64,000 nt of DNA, taken from positions 1-64,000 of the forward strand of contig NZ_PVEP01000003.1 in NCBI RefSeq assembly GCF_002973535.1. The letters are read 5' to 3'. Positions 55,809 through 64,000 of the stretch are shown piece by piece. How positions within the stretch are numbered: the stretch's first letter is position 1; every line of letters starts with the position of its first letter. Made by a program: the position numbers and the translations under genes. This stretch comes from Albidovulum denitrificans. Its GTDB lineage: Bacteria; Pseudomonadota; Alphaproteobacteria; Rhodobacterales; Rhodobacteraceae. A model generated the notes under the pieces. That model made no database searches. It had not been told where the DNA came from and was given only the letters and a program-made list of their open reading frames with translations.

Positions 55809-56048
55809 TCAGACGGCGAACATCAGCAGAAGCGCGACGAGGAACGAGAAGATCCCGAGCGCTTCGGCGAAGGCGATGCCGATGAAGAGCGTGGCGGTCT
55901 GGCCGGCAGCCGCCGACGGGTTGCGAAGCGCACCGGCGAGGAAGTTGCCGGCGACGTTGCCCACACCCATGGCCGAGCCGCCCATGCCGATGCAGGCGAG
56001 GCCCGCGCCGATGAACTTGCCGAGAGCTGCTGCTGCTGCGATTTCCAT
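55809..56048 (-). CDS. atpE: ATP synthase F0 subunit c
   Basis: The 79-residue proteolipid forms the proton-driven ring. Helix 1 contains [17 protein letters not shown] and helix 2 carries the proton-binding Glu62 in [12 protein letters not shown] use the ATG at 56048 ([12 protein letters not shown]), preceded by AAGGAG, rather than 56135. Confidence 0.97.
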   Translation of the reverse strand: MEIAAAAALGKFIGAGLACIGMGGSAMGVGNVAGNFLAGALRNPSAAAGQTATLFIGIAFAEALGIFSFLVALLLMFAV

Positions 56049-56095
56049 GTTGATCTCCTTACGGTTGGAAGAGTTGCAGAGGTTTCTGACGTCCC

Positions 56096-56866
56096 TCAGT
56101 GCGAGGGATGCAGCGCGTCCTTCAGATAGACGCAAGTCAGGATGGTGAAGACATAGGCCTGGATGAAGGCCACGAGGATTTCCAGCGCGTACATCGCGAC
56201 GATCGCCAGGATCGACAGCGGCGTCACCGCGATGCCGATGCCCGACATCAGGATCAGCGGCGCGAAGGCGGCAAAGACCTTGATGACCGCGTGACCGGCC
56301 ATCATGTTGCCCGCAAGTCGGATGGAGTGGCTGACCGGGCGCACGAAGTAGGAAATCACCTCGATCAGCGCCAGCACCGGGCGCAGCGGCAGCGGCGCCG
56401 ACTTGACCCAGAACAGCTCAAGGAAATGCGCGCCGTTCTTGATAAAGCCGAAGATCGTCACGGTCAGGAAAACGGCCATGGCAAGGATGCCGGTGACGGC
56501 GATATGGCTCGTCGTGGTCAGCGCGCCGGGGATCAGGCCCAGGAAGTTCGAGAAGACGATGAAGCAGAACAGCGTGAAGACATAAGGAAAGAACTTCAGC
56601 CCTTCCTTGCCGGTCACGTCCTCGACCATCTTGTGAACGAAGCCATAGCCAAGCTCGGCGATCGACTGGATGCGGCTCGGGATGGTGGCGCGGCCACGGG
56701 TACCGATCACGAAAAGACCGATGATGCAGAGGATCGCGATACCCATCCAGAGCGTCGCGTTGGTCGGCGTGTACCAATGGATCGGCCCGTCGCCGAACAG
56801 CGGCTGGATCTTGAACTGATCCATCGGGTGAAAGACCAGACCTTCGCTTTGCCCTTCAGTCGCCAC
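56096..56866 (-). CDS. atpB: ATP synthase F0 subunit a
   Basis: Subunit a conducts protons to the c ring. The 256-residue protein has five or six helices and the essential Arg in [14 protein letters not shown]. It starts 2 bp after the atpI stop. Order atpI-B-E-F'-F without the F1 genes is the split arrangement of this order. Confidence 0.97.
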   Translation of the reverse strand: MATEGQSEGLVFHPMDQFKIQPLFGDGPIHWYTPTNATLWMGIAILCIIGLFVIGTRGRATIPSRIQSIAELGYGFVHKMVEDVTGKEGLKFFPYVFTLFCFIVFSNFLGLIPGALTTTSHIAVTGILAMAVFLTVTIFGFIKNGAHFLELFWVKSAPLPLRPVLALIEVISYFVRPVSHSIRLAGNMMAGHAVIKVFAAFAPLILMSGIGIAVTPLSILAIVAMYALEILVAFIQAYVFTILTCVYLKDALHPSH

Positions 56867-56868
56867 GG

Positions 56869-57198
56869 CTATTCCCCTTCGTCCCTGGCGGGCGCGCCCG
56901 CCGCATTTTTCGCCTGGATCTCGGTCGCGGTGCGAAGCATCGTCTTCACCCCGGCCGCGAAGCCCAGAAGTATGAACAGCACCAGGAAGATCGGCATGGT
57001 CCCGAAAAGGGAATCCAGCCCGTACCCGATACCGAAACCGATGGCGAGGCCCGCCACCAGCTCAATCACCATCCGCCAGCCCTGGCTCGCGGCCGAGTAA
57101 TGATCCTCCACCGTCGGCTTCGGAGCACGGACCTTCCTCGCCGCCGCCAACCGCTCCTCGAGCGCCTTGAGGCGGTCGGGATCGGGCGCGTCGGACAT
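56869..57198 (-). CDS. atpI: ATP synthase protein I (AtpI)
   Basis: A 109-residue protein with two helices ([20 protein letters not shown] and [19 protein letters not shown]). In other bacteria AtpI assists c-ring assembly and perhaps magnesium entry. First gene of the F0 operon. The N-terminus is charged ([19 protein letters not shown]). Confidence 0.93.
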   Translation of the reverse strand: MSDAPDPDRLKALEERLAAARKVRAPKPTVEDHYSAASQGWRMVIELVAGLAIGFGIGYGLDSLFGTMPIFLVLFILLGFAAGVKTMLRTATEIQAKNAAGAPARDEGE

Positions 57199-57347
57199 GG
57201 CGAAAGGCCCCCTCGGACAGTCGCGCGATAGCTAGCCGCCGCGGCGGCCTGAGTCAATGCGGCTGCGCGGCGGGCGCAAGCGCCGCAACCGCCTGAAACA
57301 AAAAGACTTTCCGAATCCCGCCCGGCGCCGCCCGCCGCCCGCCCTCA

Positions 57348-57370
57348 CGCCGGATCACGAAATCCGGCGT
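57348..57370 (+). terminator. Hairpin with T-tract without an upstream plus-strand gene
   Basis: CGCCGGAT-CACGAAA-ATCCGGCG is an 8-bp stem followed by TTTTCGC on the plus strand. No plus-strand gene ends here, since atpI is on the other strand and arsR starts downstream. It may shield arsR from read-through or be part of the atpI leader on the minus strand. Confidence 0.55.
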
Positions 57371-57381
57371 TTTCGCATATT

Positions 57382-57397
57382 CAACCTTCCGGTTGAC
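57382..57397 (+). promoter_or_regulatory. ArsR operator
   Basis: TCAACC-TTCC-GGTTGA is a perfect dyad 31 bp upstream of the arsR ATG, in the form TTCAACCnnnnGGTTGA typical of sites for ArsR proteins lacking a metal motif. Confidence 0.75.
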
Positions 57398-57427
57398 GAT
57401 TTTCCCGGCCCGTAGCAGAGAAGGGCC

Positions 57428-57769
57428 ATGATCCCGGCCCGGCCGCCCTCACTCGACGCGATCTTCGCCGCCCTCGCCGACCCCACGCGGCGGGCGATCC
57501 TGACCATGCTTCTGGAAGACGACATGGCCGTGACCGACGTCGCCGAACCGTTCGAGATGTCGCTGGCCGCGATCTCCAAACACCTCGCCGCGCTGGCCGA
57601 GGCGGGGCTCATCAGCCAGGAAAAGCGCGGAAGGGTGAAATGGTGCAAGCTCGAACCCGACGCGATGCGCGCGGCCACGGTCTGGATTCAGGGCTTCGGC
57701 CAGTTCGACCCGGTGGATTTCGACGCCTTCGAACGGTTTCTCGATCAGGAACTCGGCGACCCGGCCTGA
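57428..57769 (+). CDS. ArsR-family regulator, non-metal type
   Basis: The 113-residue winged-helix protein (FAALADPTRRAILTMLLEDD, MSLAAISKHLAALAEAGLI) has no CxC metal motif. This subgroup commonly accompanies an SRPBCC/Aha1-like gene, but none is adjacent here, so its target may be itself or elsewhere. An operator dyad precedes it. Confidence 0.92.
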   Translation: MIPARPPSLDAIFAALADPTRRAILTMLLEDDMAVTDVAEPFEMSLAAISKHLAALAEAGLISQEKRGRVKWCKLEPDAMRAATVWIQGFGQFDPVDFDAFERFLDQELGDPA

Positions 57770-57777
57770 GCTTCATC

Positions 57778-57804
57778 TTGCCCGAAATACCTCCGCCGGA
57801 GGCG
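57778..57804 (-). repeat. Gene-end element GGAGGTATTTCGGGCAAG
   Basis: Between the convergent arsR and VOC genes, the minus strand reads CCTCCGGCGGAGGTATTTCG then GGCAAGATGAAG, a known type of gene-end sequence in this order. CCTCC/GGAGG can pair. Confidence 0.55.
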
Positions 57805-57814
57805 TCCCGCCCCC

Positions 57815-58198
57815 TCAGCCCTCGTAAAGCTCGATGGGCAGCCCGTCGGGGTCAGGCAGGAAGGTGAACTTCCGCCCGGTATATTCATCCACCCGCACCG
57901 GTTCCACCGCCTGCCCCTTGGCCTCAAGCGCGGCCTTCGCGGCCTCGACATCATCGACGGCAAAGCACAGATGCCGCGCGCCGCAGGCCTCGGGCCGCGA
58001 CGGGCGCAAAGGCGGGGCAGGAAAGGAAAACAGCTCGATCTGCCCGCCATCGGGCAGCCCAAGGTCCAGCTTCCAGCTTTCCCGCGCGGCGCGGTGGTTC
58101 TCGGCCAGCACCGGCAGGCCCAGCACTTCGGTATAGAACCGTTTCGACGCCGCATAATCGGAACAGATCACCGCGACATGGTGAATACGCTTCAGCAT
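57815..58198 (-). CDS. VOC-family glyoxalase-like protein
   Basis: The 127-residue protein starts MLKRIHHVAVICSDYAASKR, with HLCFAVDDVEAAKAAL and LPDPDGLPIELYEG, resembling glyoxalase I and the YaeR type. The two His/Glu metal positions are present (HHVAV, ELF, HLCF, ELYE). Start ATG 58198 forms TGATG with the stop of the EamA transporter. Confidence 0.93.
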   Translation of the reverse strand: MLKRIHHVAVICSDYAASKRFYTEVLGLPVLAENHRAARESWKLDLGLPDGGQIELFSFPAPPLRPSRPEACGARHLCFAVDDVEAAKAALEAKGQAVEPVRVDEYTGRKFTFLPDPDGLPIELYEG

Positions 58199-59079
58199 CA
58201 GTGTTCGTCCTTCAACAAAAGCCAGAGCGCGATCATCACCGCGACGACGCCCAGTATAACCCGCCCCGCCGGTGCGCCATGGCCCAGCGCGATCTGCCAC
58301 AGGATCACCCAGGCGGGCGTCAGGTAGGTATAGGCCATGACCTTGGCCGAGGGCAGGCGGAGTGCGGCGTATTGGGTCAGCACGAAGGACCCCGCCGTGG
58401 CGAAGACGACCGTATAGGCCAGCGTCACCCAGACGATGCCCGGCAGCGCCGCCCAGTCCGTCGCCCGGATCGCACTCCAGCCCAGCACCGTCAGGACCAG
58501 CGTCCCCGCCACGACCATGCCGAAGGTGAAGACCAGCGGCCGCTCGCCCCGGTTCATCAGGCGGACGAAGGGAACATAGGCCGCATGGACCATGCAGCCG
58601 ACGAAATAGATCGCCTCCCCCCGCCCGATGTCGAACCGCAGAAGCGCACCAAGATCGGCGCGGAAGATCACCCACAGCGCCCCCGCCGCCCCCACGGCCA
58701 GCGCCAGCGCCATCCGCGCCGTCGTCACCTGCCGCAGCAGGACCCAGCCGAAAAGCGCCGAGAGGATCGGCGTCAGGGTAAAGACCGCCGCCGCGGAAAC
58801 CGGGGGCGCGGTCTTCAACCCCTCGAACATCAGCACGAAATAGCTGCTGAACAGCCCGCCCAGCAGAAGATAGCGCCAGGGGGCCGCGGCATCGCGCGCG
58901 GCGATCCCGCCCGTGGCCATCGCCGCGATGCCAAGCAGCACCGCCGCCAGGGCAAAGCGCAGCGCCGTGAAGGCTATCGGCGCCACCTCATTGGCCATCA
59001 TCGCGCCCAGCGCGAAGGACCCCGCGACCAGCGCCGAAAAGACCAGCATCGCCAGATGGCCCTTCGCCGCCTCGCTCAT
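58198..59079 (-). CDS. EamA/DMT-family transporter
   Basis: A 293-residue membrane protein with ten predicted helices in two EamA halves. It starts MSEAAKGHLAMLVFSALVAG at ATG 59079, immediately after the stop of the lysR gene. Members export amino acids or metabolites. Co-transcribed with the glyoxalase-like gene; substrate unknown. Confidence 0.9.
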   Translation of the reverse strand: MSEAAKGHLAMLVFSALVAGSFALGAMMANEVAPIAFTALRFALAAVLLGIAAMATGGIAARDAAAPWRYLLLGGLFSSYFVLMFEGLKTAPPVSAAAVFTLTPILSALFGWVLLRQVTTARMALALAVGAAGALWVIFRADLGALLRFDIGRGEAIYFVGCMVHAAYVPFVRLMNRGERPLVFTFGMVVAGTLVLTVLGWSAIRATDWAALPGIVWVTLAYTVVFATAGSFVLTQYAALRLPSAKVMAYTYLTPAWVILWQIALGHGAPAGRVILGVVAVMIALWLLLKDEH

Positions 59080-59080
59080 C

Positions 59081-59971
59081 TCAGTCCAGCGTGCATTGCA
59101 CCCGCGCATCCTCGCGCAGCGCCTTGACGAAGGTCTGGACGCGCGGCGTGCGGTGCAGGTCGACATGGGTGACAAGCCACAGGGTCGAATCCCAGTCCGG
59201 CCGGTGCGCCAGCGCCTCGACCAGATCCGGGTCGCGCTTTGCCGACAGGACCGAGACGAAGCCAAGCCCCACCCCCGCCCCGATCGCGTCGCGCAGCGCC
59301 ACGGCTTCGTTGCTGCGGAAGGTGACGGCATCCTCATCGACCCGCGACCTGAGCCAGACCATATAGGGCGCGCGGCTGTCCAGATCGACCGGCCCGACGA
59401 AACGGTGGGCCTTCAGATCCTCCTCACCCTTCGGCAGGCCATGGCGGTCGACATAGGCGGCCGAGGCGTAAAGTCCGACATGATAGGTGCAAAGCGGCTG
59501 GACCACGTTGTCCGGCTCCTGCGGCCGCCCGCCGGCCCGGATCGCCACATGCGCCTCGCCATATTCCAGCCGGAAAAGCCGCGAGTCCGAGACATAGCGC
59601 ACCCTCAGATCGGGATAGTCCACCTGAAGCCGCGCCAGCGTCGGCAGGACCACATCGGTCAGGCCGGGCAGCGAGGTGACGACAAGTTCGCCCGACACTT
59701 CCGTCGTCGCCCCGGTGATCCGCGCGGCGAGATGGGCGAACTGATCCTCTGTCGTCTGCGCGACCTTCAAAAGCTCCTGCCCCGCCTCGGTCGGCGTGTA
59801 GCCGCGCGGGTGGCGCTGAAACAGCTTCGCGCCCAGCCGCTGCTCCAGCGCGTCGATATGGCGGATGACGGTCGCATGATGAACGCCCAACACCTCGGCC
59901 GCGCCGCTGACCGTCCCGATCCGCGCCACCTGATAGGCGGTGCGTACCTCGTCCCAGTTCTCGAAAGCCAT
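59081..59971 (-). CDS. LysR-family regulator
   Basis: The 296-residue LysR protein has the HTH at residues 8-65 (GTVSGAAEVLGVHHATVIRHIDALEQ) and a ligand domain. ATG 59971 (MAFENWDEVRTAYQVARIG) is preferred to 60031, which overlaps the divergent gene's promoter. It is divergent from the azoreductase gene, which it probably regulates; TGCAT occurs twice in the gap. Confidence 0.92.
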   Translation of the reverse strand: MAFENWDEVRTAYQVARIGTVSGAAEVLGVHHATVIRHIDALEQRLGAKLFQRHPRGYTPTEAGQELLKVAQTTEDQFAHLAARITGATTEVSGELVVTSLPGLTDVVLPTLARLQVDYPDLRVRYVSDSRLFRLEYGEAHVAIRAGGRPQEPDNVVQPLCTYHVGLYASAAYVDRHGLPKGEEDLKAHRFVGPVDLDSRAPYMVWLRSRVDEDAVTFRSNEAVALRDAIGAGVGLGFVSVLSAKRDPDLVEALAHRPDWDSTLWLVTHVDLHRTPRVQTFVKALREDARVQCTLD

Positions 59972-60078
59972 TCTTATGTGCATCCATTCACAGTTCAGGT
60001 GCATCAAATCGCGTTGTGTTTGCCAGCGCAAGGCTCATCTTCTGCGAAACGCAACCACTCCCCGCAAGGACCCCTGAC

Positions 60079-60669
60079 ATGACCAACATCCTCCGCGTCG
60101 AAAGCTCCATCAAGGGCGAGGCTTCGGTCTCGCGCAAGCTGACCGACCGTATCATCGCCCGCCTCACCGCCGCCGATCCCGACGCCACCGTCACGCTGCG
60201 CGACCTTTCCACCGGCGTCCCGCATATCGACGGCGCCTGGATGGGTGCCGTCTTCACCCCGGCCGGGACCCGGACCCCCGAGCAGGCCGACCGCGCCGCC
60301 TATTCCGACGCGCTTCTTGCCGAGGTGCGCGCCGCCGACACGCTCGTCATCGCGCTGCCGGTCTACAATTTCGGCGTCCCCGCGCCGTTGAAGGGCTGGA
60401 TCGACCACCTCGCCCGCAAGGGGGAGACGTTCCAGTATACCGAAGCCGGGCCGGAGGGCCTTCTGAAAGGCAAGCGCGCCATCGTCGCGCTGTCCTCCGA
60501 CGGCACAAAGATCGGGTCCGAGATCGACTTCGCCTCGGGCTATATCCGCCACATGCTCGGCTTCTTCGGCATCACGGACGTGGATTTCATTGCCGCCGAC
60601 CAGATGGTCTTCGGCCCCGAAGAAACGCTGCAAAAGGCCGAGGCGCAGATCGACGCGCTGGCCGCCTGA
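60079..60669 (+). CDS. azoR: FMN-dependent NADH-azoreductase
   Basis: The 196-residue flavodoxin-fold quinone/azo reductase has MTNILRVESSIKGEASVSRKL at the start (phosphate loop SSIKGEAS), PVYNFGVPAPLKGWIDHLAR and the FMN-contact GPEGLLKGKRAIVALSSDG. It uses NADH for two-electron reduction of quinones, protecting against oxidative stress. ATG 60079 follows AAGGA. Divergent from a LysR regulator. Confidence 0.94.
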   Translation: MTNILRVESSIKGEASVSRKLTDRIIARLTAADPDATVTLRDLSTGVPHIDGAWMGAVFTPAGTRTPEQADRAAYSDALLAEVRAADTLVIALPVYNFGVPAPLKGWIDHLARKGETFQYTEAGPEGLLKGKRAIVALSSDGTKIGSEIDFASGYIRHMLGFFGITDVDFIAADQMVFGPEETLQKAEAQIDALAA

Positions 60670-60898
60670 CCCCCGGCGCGGCCCCGCCCGCCGGGGCCGC
60701 CCCTTCCCCGCCCGCGCTTGACTCGCGCGGCCCTCTCCCCTAAACGACCCCGGATTCCCGGAGGTGTCACAGCTTCCGGTCCCGGCGCCCCAGCCGGGAT
60801 CGCCATCCGTCAGCGCGTTGCGCCCACGGGTGCGTTTGTCGTTTGGACGTCCGCTGACTATCTTGCGGGCAAAGGTAACCGGCCAAGGAGGGCCTGCG

Positions 60899-62419
60899 AT
60901 GTTCGAAACCCTGTCAGAACGCCTTGGCGGCGTCTTCGACCGGCTGACGAAGCAGGGCGCCCTGTCCGAAGACGATGTGCGCGTCGCGCTGCGCGAGGTG
61001 CGCGTGGCGCTTCTTGAGGCCGACGTCTCCCTCCCCGTCGCGCGCGACTTCGTGAAGGCGGTCGAAACCAAGGCCACCGGCCAGGCCGTCACCCGCTCTG
61101 TCACGCCCGGCCAGCAGGTCGTGAAGATCGTCCATGACGAGCTGGTCAAGGTCCTTTCCGGCGACACCGACCCCGGCACGCTGAAGATCGACAACCCGCC
61201 CGCGCCGATCCTGATGGTCGGCCTCCAGGGCTCGGGCAAGACCACCACCACCGCCAAGCTCGCCCGCCGCCTGAAGGAGCGCGAGAAAAAGCGCGTCCTC
61301 ATGGCCTCGCTCGACACCAACCGCCCGGCGGCGATGGAACAGCTTGCCATCCTCGGCACCCAGATCGGCGTCGATACCCTGCCGATCGTGAAGGGCGAAA
61401 GCGCCGTCCAGATCGCGAAACGCGCGAAGCAGCAGGCGACGCTGGGCGGTTACGACGTCTACATGCTCGACACCGCCGGGCGCCTCCATATCGACGAAGT
61501 CCTGATGGATGAGGTGCAGGCGGTCCGCGATGTCGCCAGCCCGCGCGAAACGCTTCTGGTCGTCGATGGCCTGACGGGTCAGGACGCCGTGAACGTCGCC
61601 ACCGAATTCGACGGCAAGGTCGGCATCACCGGCGTCGTGCTGACCCGGATGGACGGCGACGGGCGCGGCGGTGCTGCGCTTTCCATGCGCGCCGTCACCG
61701 GCAAGCCGATCCGCTTCGTCGGCCTGGGCGAGAAGATGGACGCGCTTGAGACGTTCGAGGCCTCCCGCGTCGCGGGCCGCATTCTCGGCATGGGCGACAT
61801 CGTGGCGCTGGTCGAAAAGGCCCAGGAAACGCTCGAGATGGAGCAGGCCGAGCGCATGATGAAGCGGTTCCAGAAGGGCCTCTTCAACATGAACGACCTG
61901 AAATCCCAGCTTGAGCAGATGCTGAAGATGGGCGGCATGCAGGGGCTGATGGGCATGATGCCCGGCATGGGCAAGATGCAGAAGCAGGCCGAAGAGGCCG
62001 GTTTCGACGACGGCGTCCTGCGCCGCCAGATCGCCCTCATCAACTCGATGACCAAGAAGGAACGCGCCAACCCCGACCTGCTGCAAGCCAGCCGCAAGAA
62101 ACGCATCGCGGCGGGCGCGGGGCTTGAGGTGTCCGATCTCAACAAGCTTCTCAAGATGCACCGCCAGATGGCGGACATGATGAAGAAGATGGGCAAGATG
62201 GGCAAAGGCGGAATGCTGAAACAGGCCATGAAGGGCATGTTCGGCAAGGGTGGCATGCCCGACCCGTCGAAGATGTCGCCCGCCGAACTGGAAGCCATGT
62301 CCAAGGGCATGCAGGAAAGCCTTGGCGCGGGCGGCAAGCTGCCGGGCCTTGGCGGCCTTGGCGGCATGAACCTTCCCGGCGGGCTTTCGGGTCTTGGCGG
62401 CTTCGGGAAGAAGAAGTAG
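60899..62419 (+). CDS. ffh: Signal recognition particle protein Ffh
   Basis: Ffh with the 4.5S RNA targets membrane proteins to FtsY. The 506-residue GTPase has the N domain, G domain with GLQGSGKTTT (108-117) and DTAGRL, TRMDGDGRGG, and a Met-rich M domain (MLKMGGMQGLMGMMPGMGKM). The C-terminal 100 residues are Gly-rich. ATG 60899 has AAGGAGG upstream, so the longer frame from 60764 is rejected. Confidence 0.97.
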   Translation: MFETLSERLGGVFDRLTKQGALSEDDVRVALREVRVALLEADVSLPVARDFVKAVETKATGQAVTRSVTPGQQVVKIVHDELVKVLSGDTDPGTLKIDNPPAPILMVGLQGSGKTTTTAKLARRLKEREKKRVLMASLDTNRPAAMEQLAILGTQIGVDTLPIVKGESAVQIAKRAKQQATLGGYDVYMLDTAGRLHIDEVLMDEVQAVRDVASPRETLLVVDGLTGQDAVNVATEFDGKVGITGVVLTRMDGDGRGGAALSMRAVTGKPIRFVGLGEKMDALETFEASRVAGRILGMGDIVALVEKAQETLEMEQAERMMKRFQKGLFNMNDLKSQLEQMLKMGGMQGLMGMMPGMGKMQKQAEEAGFDDGVLRRQIALINSMTKKERANPDLLQASRKKRIAAGAGLEVSDLNKLLKMHRQMADMMKKMGKMGKGGMLKQAMKGMFGKGGMPDPSKMSPAELEAMSKGMQESLGAGGKLPGLGGLGGMNLPGGLSGLGGFGKKK

Positions 62420-62458
62420 CCGCATGCGGTCACCCTGGTCCAGAATCGCCCGCAATAA

Positions 62459-62485
62459 GCACGATCCCGCACCCGCGGATCGTGC
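62459..62485. repeat. 9-bp inverted repeat between ffh and the GNAT gene
   Basis: GCACGATCC (62459-62467) and GGATCGTGC (62477-62485) pair around CGCACCCGC, 40 bp after the ffh stop. No T-run follows, so it may be a weak attenuator or message-stabilising hairpin. Confidence 0.6.
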
Positions 62486-62495
62486 GGCAGCGGGC

Positions 62496-63005
62496 ATGGG
62501 CCGCGCCCCCGATCTGATGACCGACCGGCTGCGCCTGCGCATGCCCCGGCTTGAGGATTTCGAACACCGCGCCGCCTTCTATGCCAGCCCCCGCGCCGCG
62601 CATGAGGACGGGCCGGTGAACCGCGCGATGGCCTGGCGGATCTGGGCCTCCGAGGTCGGCCAATGGCCGCTTCTGGGCTACGGCCCCTTCTCGGTCGAGG
62701 ATCGCAAGACCGCCGCCTATCTGGGCGAGGTCGGGATCTACAACCCCGTCGGCTTCCCCGAACCCGAACTCGGCTGGTTCGTGACGCCGGAGGCAGAGGG
62801 CAAGGGTTATGCGGCCGAGGCCGCGCTGGCCGTCATGCGCTGGGCGCGCGCGCGTTTCGGCTGGGACCACATCATCAACATCATCGCCCCCGCCAACACC
62901 CGCTCCATCGCGCTGGCCCGCCGCCTCGGCGGCGTCCATTCCAACCGCCCCGGCCTCGACGAAGGCGACGTGGTGATCCTGCATGACCTGAGGGCGCTGG
63001 CATGA
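62496..63005 (+). CDS. GNAT-family acetyltransferase (RimJ/RimL-like)
   Basis: The 169-residue protein has MTDRLRLRMPRLEDFEHRAA, LGWFVTPEAEGKGYAAEAAL (acetyl-CoA loop) and HIINIIAPANTRSIALARRL, typical of the RimJ/L group that acetylates protein N-termini or small amines. Starts at 62496 and 62517 are both possible; the ATG at 62424 would overlap a strong hairpin. Substrate unknown. Confidence 0.88.
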   Translation: MGRAPDLMTDRLRLRMPRLEDFEHRAAFYASPRAAHEDGPVNRAMAWRIWASEVGQWPLLGYGPFSVEDRKTAAYLGEVGIYNPVGFPEPELGWFVTPEAEGKGYAAEAALAVMRWARARFGWDHIINIIAPANTRSIALARRLGGVHSNRPGLDEGDVVILHDLRALA

Positions 63006-63022
63006 TCGTCCCGGCTTCTTCG

Positions 63023-63043
63023 TTGCCCAAATACTCAAACGGC
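63023..63043 (-). repeat. Gene-end element GAGTATTTGGGCAA
   Basis: The minus strand reads GCCGTTTGAGTATTTGGGCA followed by ACGAAG, a third copy of the element at 57778 and 18912, here just after the GNAT gene. Confidence 0.55.
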
Positions 63044-63135
63044 ACCGCCCCCGCCGCAGCCCGCCGGTCGGTGGCATGTCGCTACAGATACCCTACGCGA
63101 ACCCGACGCATCCCCTACGGTTTCAGGAGGTCCGA

Positions 63136-63432
63136 ATGACTGACGCAACGACCCGCGCCGCGGCCCTTCTCAAGGGCCACCGGGAGTCGATCGACCGCCT
63201 CGACGCCATCCTCGTCTTCACGCTTGCCGAACGGTTCAAGCACACCCAGGCGGTCGGCCGGCTCAAGGCCGAACACGATCTTCCGCCCTCCGACCCGGCG
63301 CGTGAGGCAAGCCAGATCGAGCGTCTGGAAAAGCTTTCGGATGAGGCCGATCTCGACCCCGAATTCGCCAGGAAATTCCTGAACTTCGTCATCAGCGAAG
63401 TCATCAGGCATCACGAGAAACTGCAAAAATGA
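63136..63432 (+). CDS. Chorismate mutase
   Basis: The 98-residue AroQ-type chorismate mutase converts chorismate to prephenate. The all-helical fold is seen in HRESIDRLDAILVFTLAERF, HTQAVGRLKAEHDLPPSD and PEFARKFLNFVISEVIRHHE, which include the arginine and lysine that bind the substrate. ATG 63136 has AGGAGG at ideal distance. Upstream of rpsP. Confidence 0.92.
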   Translation: MTDATTRAAALLKGHRESIDRLDAILVFTLAERFKHTQAVGRLKAEHDLPPSDPAREASQIERLEKLSDEADLDPEFARKFLNFVISEVIRHHEKLQK

Positions 63433-63437
63433 AACGC

Positions 63438-63467
63438 CGTAGGATGGGCAATATTGCCCATCCTACG
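63438..63467. repeat. Perfect 30-bp palindrome before rpsP
   Basis: CGTAGGATGGGCAAT is followed by its exact reverse complement. It folds into a 13-bp or longer stem and sits 24 bp before the rpsP start. Similar GTAGGGTGGGC...GCCCACC palindromes are scattered in many genomes, so it is probably a mobile REP-like repeat. Confidence 0.75.
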
Positions 63468-63491
63468 CAGCCATAAATAGGAGAAACTGAC

Positions 63492-63896
63492 ATGGCTATG
63501 AAGATCCGTCTCGCCCGTGGGGGTTCCAAGAAGCGCCCGCATTATTCGATCGTCGCCTCCGACTCGCGCATGCCGCGCGACGGCCGCTTCATCGAAAAGC
63601 TCGGCACCTACAACCCGCTCTTGCCGAAAGACAGCGAGGATCGCGTCAAGATGAACATGGAGCGCGTGCAATACTGGCTTTCCCAGGGCGCCCAGCCGAC
63701 CGACCGCATCGCCCGCATGCTTGAGGCCGCCGGCGTCCGCGAGAAGGCCACGCGCGCCAACATGAAGAAGGCCGAGCCGGGCGACAAGGCCAAGAAGCGG
63801 GCCGAGGAAAAGGCCGCGAAATCGGCCCAGGCCAGCGAAGCCGCTGCCGCCCCAGCCGAGGAAGCGCCCGCTGCCGAAGAAGCGGCCTCCGAATAA
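63492..63896 (+). CDS. rpsP: 30S ribosomal protein S16
   Basis: S16 is an assembly protein of the small subunit. Residues 1-80 ([35 protein letters not shown]) are the conserved part; the 50-residue C-terminal extension is rich in Ala, Glu and Lys. AGGAG precedes the ATG at 63492. Usually followed by rimM, trmD and rplS, which lie beyond the window. Confidence 0.97.
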   Translation: MAMKIRLARGGSKKRPHYSIVASDSRMPRDGRFIEKLGTYNPLLPKDSEDRVKMNMERVQYWLSQGAQPTDRIARMLEAAGVREKATRANMKKAEPGDKAKKRAEEKAAKSAQASEAAAAPAEEAPAAEEAASE

Positions 63897-63910
63897 GGCT
63901 TTGAAAACAC

Positions 63911-64000
63911 ATGCTGGTCGGCTTCTTCCTGCGCCGGATCGTCACCGTCACGCTGTGTGCGGGATCGTTCTGGCTGGGGATCAAGACCGACCGGCTGTTC
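63911..64000 (+). CDS. Start of a small membrane protein, cut by window end
   Basis: From ATG 63911 thirty codons are visible (MLVGFFLRRIVTVTLCAGSF, then WLGIKTDRLF), a signal or membrane helix with a basic start. Small proteins of this type often lie between rpsP and rimM in Rhodobacterales. The end is not in the window. Confidence 0.6.
   Translation, partial: MLVGFFLRRIVTVTLCAGSFWLGIKTDRLF

Overview
The window is high-GC alphaproteobacterial chromosome, most probably from the Rhodobacterales (Rhodobacteraceae/Paracoccaceae). The evidence is a split F0 ATP synthase operon with separate b and b' subunits, a glcDEF operon, DUF1285 and MoxR/DUF58/DUF4159 genes, a ROSE-type leader on a small heat shock gene, and the GC-rich gene-end element ending in GTATTTGGGCAA that is familiar from this order. 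Genus cannot be set from this stretch alone. Most of the window is ordinary vertically inherited chromosome; the first 5 kb is accessory DNA.

Layout. 1-5000: an IS21-family element (istA/istB), a short mobilization module (relaxase, MobC, and a previously unlisted 37-codon ORF coupled to mobC), then debris: a frameshifted 3' piece of a beta-keto acid cleavage enzyme (BKACE) gene fused to a 3' piece of an IS5-type transposase. 5.0-13.8 kb: a LysR regulator divergent from a tight eight-gene operon (ABC importer, class III aminotransferase, BKACE, GNAT acetyltransferase, HDAC-like amidohydrolase). I infer that it degrades beta-lysine, N-acetyl-beta-lysine or a similar diamino compound. 13.8-16.4 kb: a structured intergenic region, hsp20 with a sigma-32-like promoter and ROSE thermometer, and two tandem secreted trypsin-like proteases. 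16.4-20.4 kb: glycolate oxidase glcDEF. 20.5-28.7 kb: small orphan proteins, then a four-gene MoxR-DUF58-DUF4159 operon with every junction overlapping, and DUF1285. 28.7-31.0 kb: CDF zinc transporter, membrane LuxR protein and two secreted proteins, one His/Asp-rich. 31.3-39.6 kb: polA, galE, galU, kdsB, cysQ, a polysaccharide-export permease and alkB. 39.7-43 kb: dnaK-dnaJ. 43-48.6 kb: zinc-finger protein, HIT, a glycosyltransferase divergent from a sulfotransferase, PAP2 phosphatase, PfkB kinase and nth. 48.6-54.4 kb: Hint-domain protein, Ada-like repair protein, GntR, an HxlR regulator divergent from three small dioxygenase-fold/DUF1428 genes, and an OmpA lipoprotein. 54.5-57.2 kb: F0 operon atpI-B-E-F'-F. 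57.4-64 kb: ArsR, VOC protein, EamA transporter, LysR/azoreductase pair, ffh, GNAT, chorismate mutase, rpsP, and the start of a membrane protein cut by the window end.

Working together: cysQ would clear the PAP made by the sulfotransferase; galE/galU/kdsB, the export permease, the glycosyltransferase and the sulfotransferase suggest a decorated surface polysaccharide. No gene-free stretch exceeds 300 bases; the longest (13847-14135) holds hairpins. No tRNA, rRNA or CRISPR array was recognised.
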